Below, piece by piece: positions 5,769-5,913 of a stretch of 5,913 nt of DNA. Under the pieces are notes generated by a model. That model saw only the letters and a list, made by a program, of their open reading frames with translations, had not been told where the DNA came from and did not search any database. Numbering within the stretch: the stretch's first letter is position 1; every line of letters starts with the position of its first letter. The DNA is from Gammaproteobacteria bacterium (GTDB lineage Bacteria > Pseudomonadota > Gammaproteobacteria > Arenicellales > JAHEKD01), in contig JAHEKD010000175.1 of assembly GCA_024638545.1 (NCBI GenBank), positions 1 to 5,913 on the forward strand. The letters are read 5' to 3'. The position numbers were made by a program, and so were the translations under genes.

Positions 5769-5913
5769 CTATTTTACTAAGTGTGTCTTTTTAGGTGCAG
5801 TGCCAATACTGAAAGCGATTAAAATAATCAAAGCCAGTGAGACGGCCGTTAATACTGCCAAATTCATGATTGACCAGCCATACACGCTTAACAGCCAGCC
5901 TGAACTCATTGCC
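5769..5913 (-). CDS. C-terminal end of a membrane transporter, probably MFS (5' end beyond window)
   Basis: An open frame enters from the right edge and ends at TAG (5771-5769), giving 47 residues. The sequence SGWLLSVYGWSIMNLAVL is followed by a strongly hydrophobic stretch to IAFSIG (about residues 17-37) and a short basic tail APKKTHLVK. A GWL...YGW turn leading into a last hydrophobic helix with a short cytoplasmic tail is typical of the twelfth transmembrane segment of major facilitator superfamily transporters. An internal ATG (5909) could start a tiny membrane protein, but the composition fits a transporter end better. It lies 153 bases upstream of mmsA on the same strand, so the pair might be co-transcribed. 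The substrate cannot be told from this fragment. Confidence 0.65.
   Translation of the reverse strand, partial: AMSSGWLLSVYGWSIMNLAVLTAVSLALIILIAFSIGTAPKKTHLVK

Noticed and set aside
1..5913. CRISPR array, tRNA, rRNA, insertion sequence or prophage
   Set aside because: No regularly spaced repeats, cloverleaf-like sequences, transposase frames, terminal inverted repeats or phage-type proteins were seen.

Overview
The window looks like ordinary chromosome from a gammaproteobacterium, plausibly a marine or aquatic heterotroph. The HinT homologue closely resembles the enterobacterial form, and the DUF1285, DUF533/TerB-like, AcuI/YhdH and MmsA proteins are all of proteobacterial type. Base composition appears to be in the mid-40s % GC by eye and even across the window. 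I see no IS element, tRNA, rRNA, CRISPR array or phage gene.

Layout from left to right. (1) 1-700, minus: N-terminal 233 residues of an AcuI/YhdH-type acryloyl-CoA reductase, cut by the window edge. (2) 701-952: divergent intergenic region with weak promoter candidates. (3) 953-1303, plus: hinT, a HIT-family purine nucleoside phosphoramidase. (4) 1326-1351: a perfect 11-bp-stem hairpin between the convergent hinT and the next minus-strand gene, with its T tract on the minus-strand side. (5) 1381-2040, minus: a DUF533/TerB-like protein with a Gly-rich N-terminal half. (6) 2186-3349, minus: a class III adenylate/guanylate cyclase interrupted by one in-frame TAA (2552-2554) in the middle of its catalytic domain. 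(7) 3346-3894, minus: a DUF1285 protein whose stop codon overlaps the cyclase start (ATGA), so the two form a translationally coupled pair. (8) 4116-5615, minus: mmsA, CoA-acylating methylmalonate-semialdehyde dehydrogenase. (9) 5769-5913, minus: the last 47 residues of a membrane protein, probably the final transmembrane helix of an MFS transporter.

Functionally, AcuI makes propionyl-CoA from acryloyl-CoA. MmsA makes propionyl-CoA from methylmalonate semialdehyde, or acetyl-CoA from malonate semialdehyde. Both therefore belong to propionate, valine, 3-hydroxypropionate or DMSP-carbon metabolism, but they are about 3.4 kb apart and clearly not in one operon. The DUF1285-cyclase pair is the most interesting unit. 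All the metal and transition-state residues of the cyclase survive on both sides of the stop codon, so the lesion is either very recent, a sequence error or a read-through site. I found no clearly novel multi-gene system.
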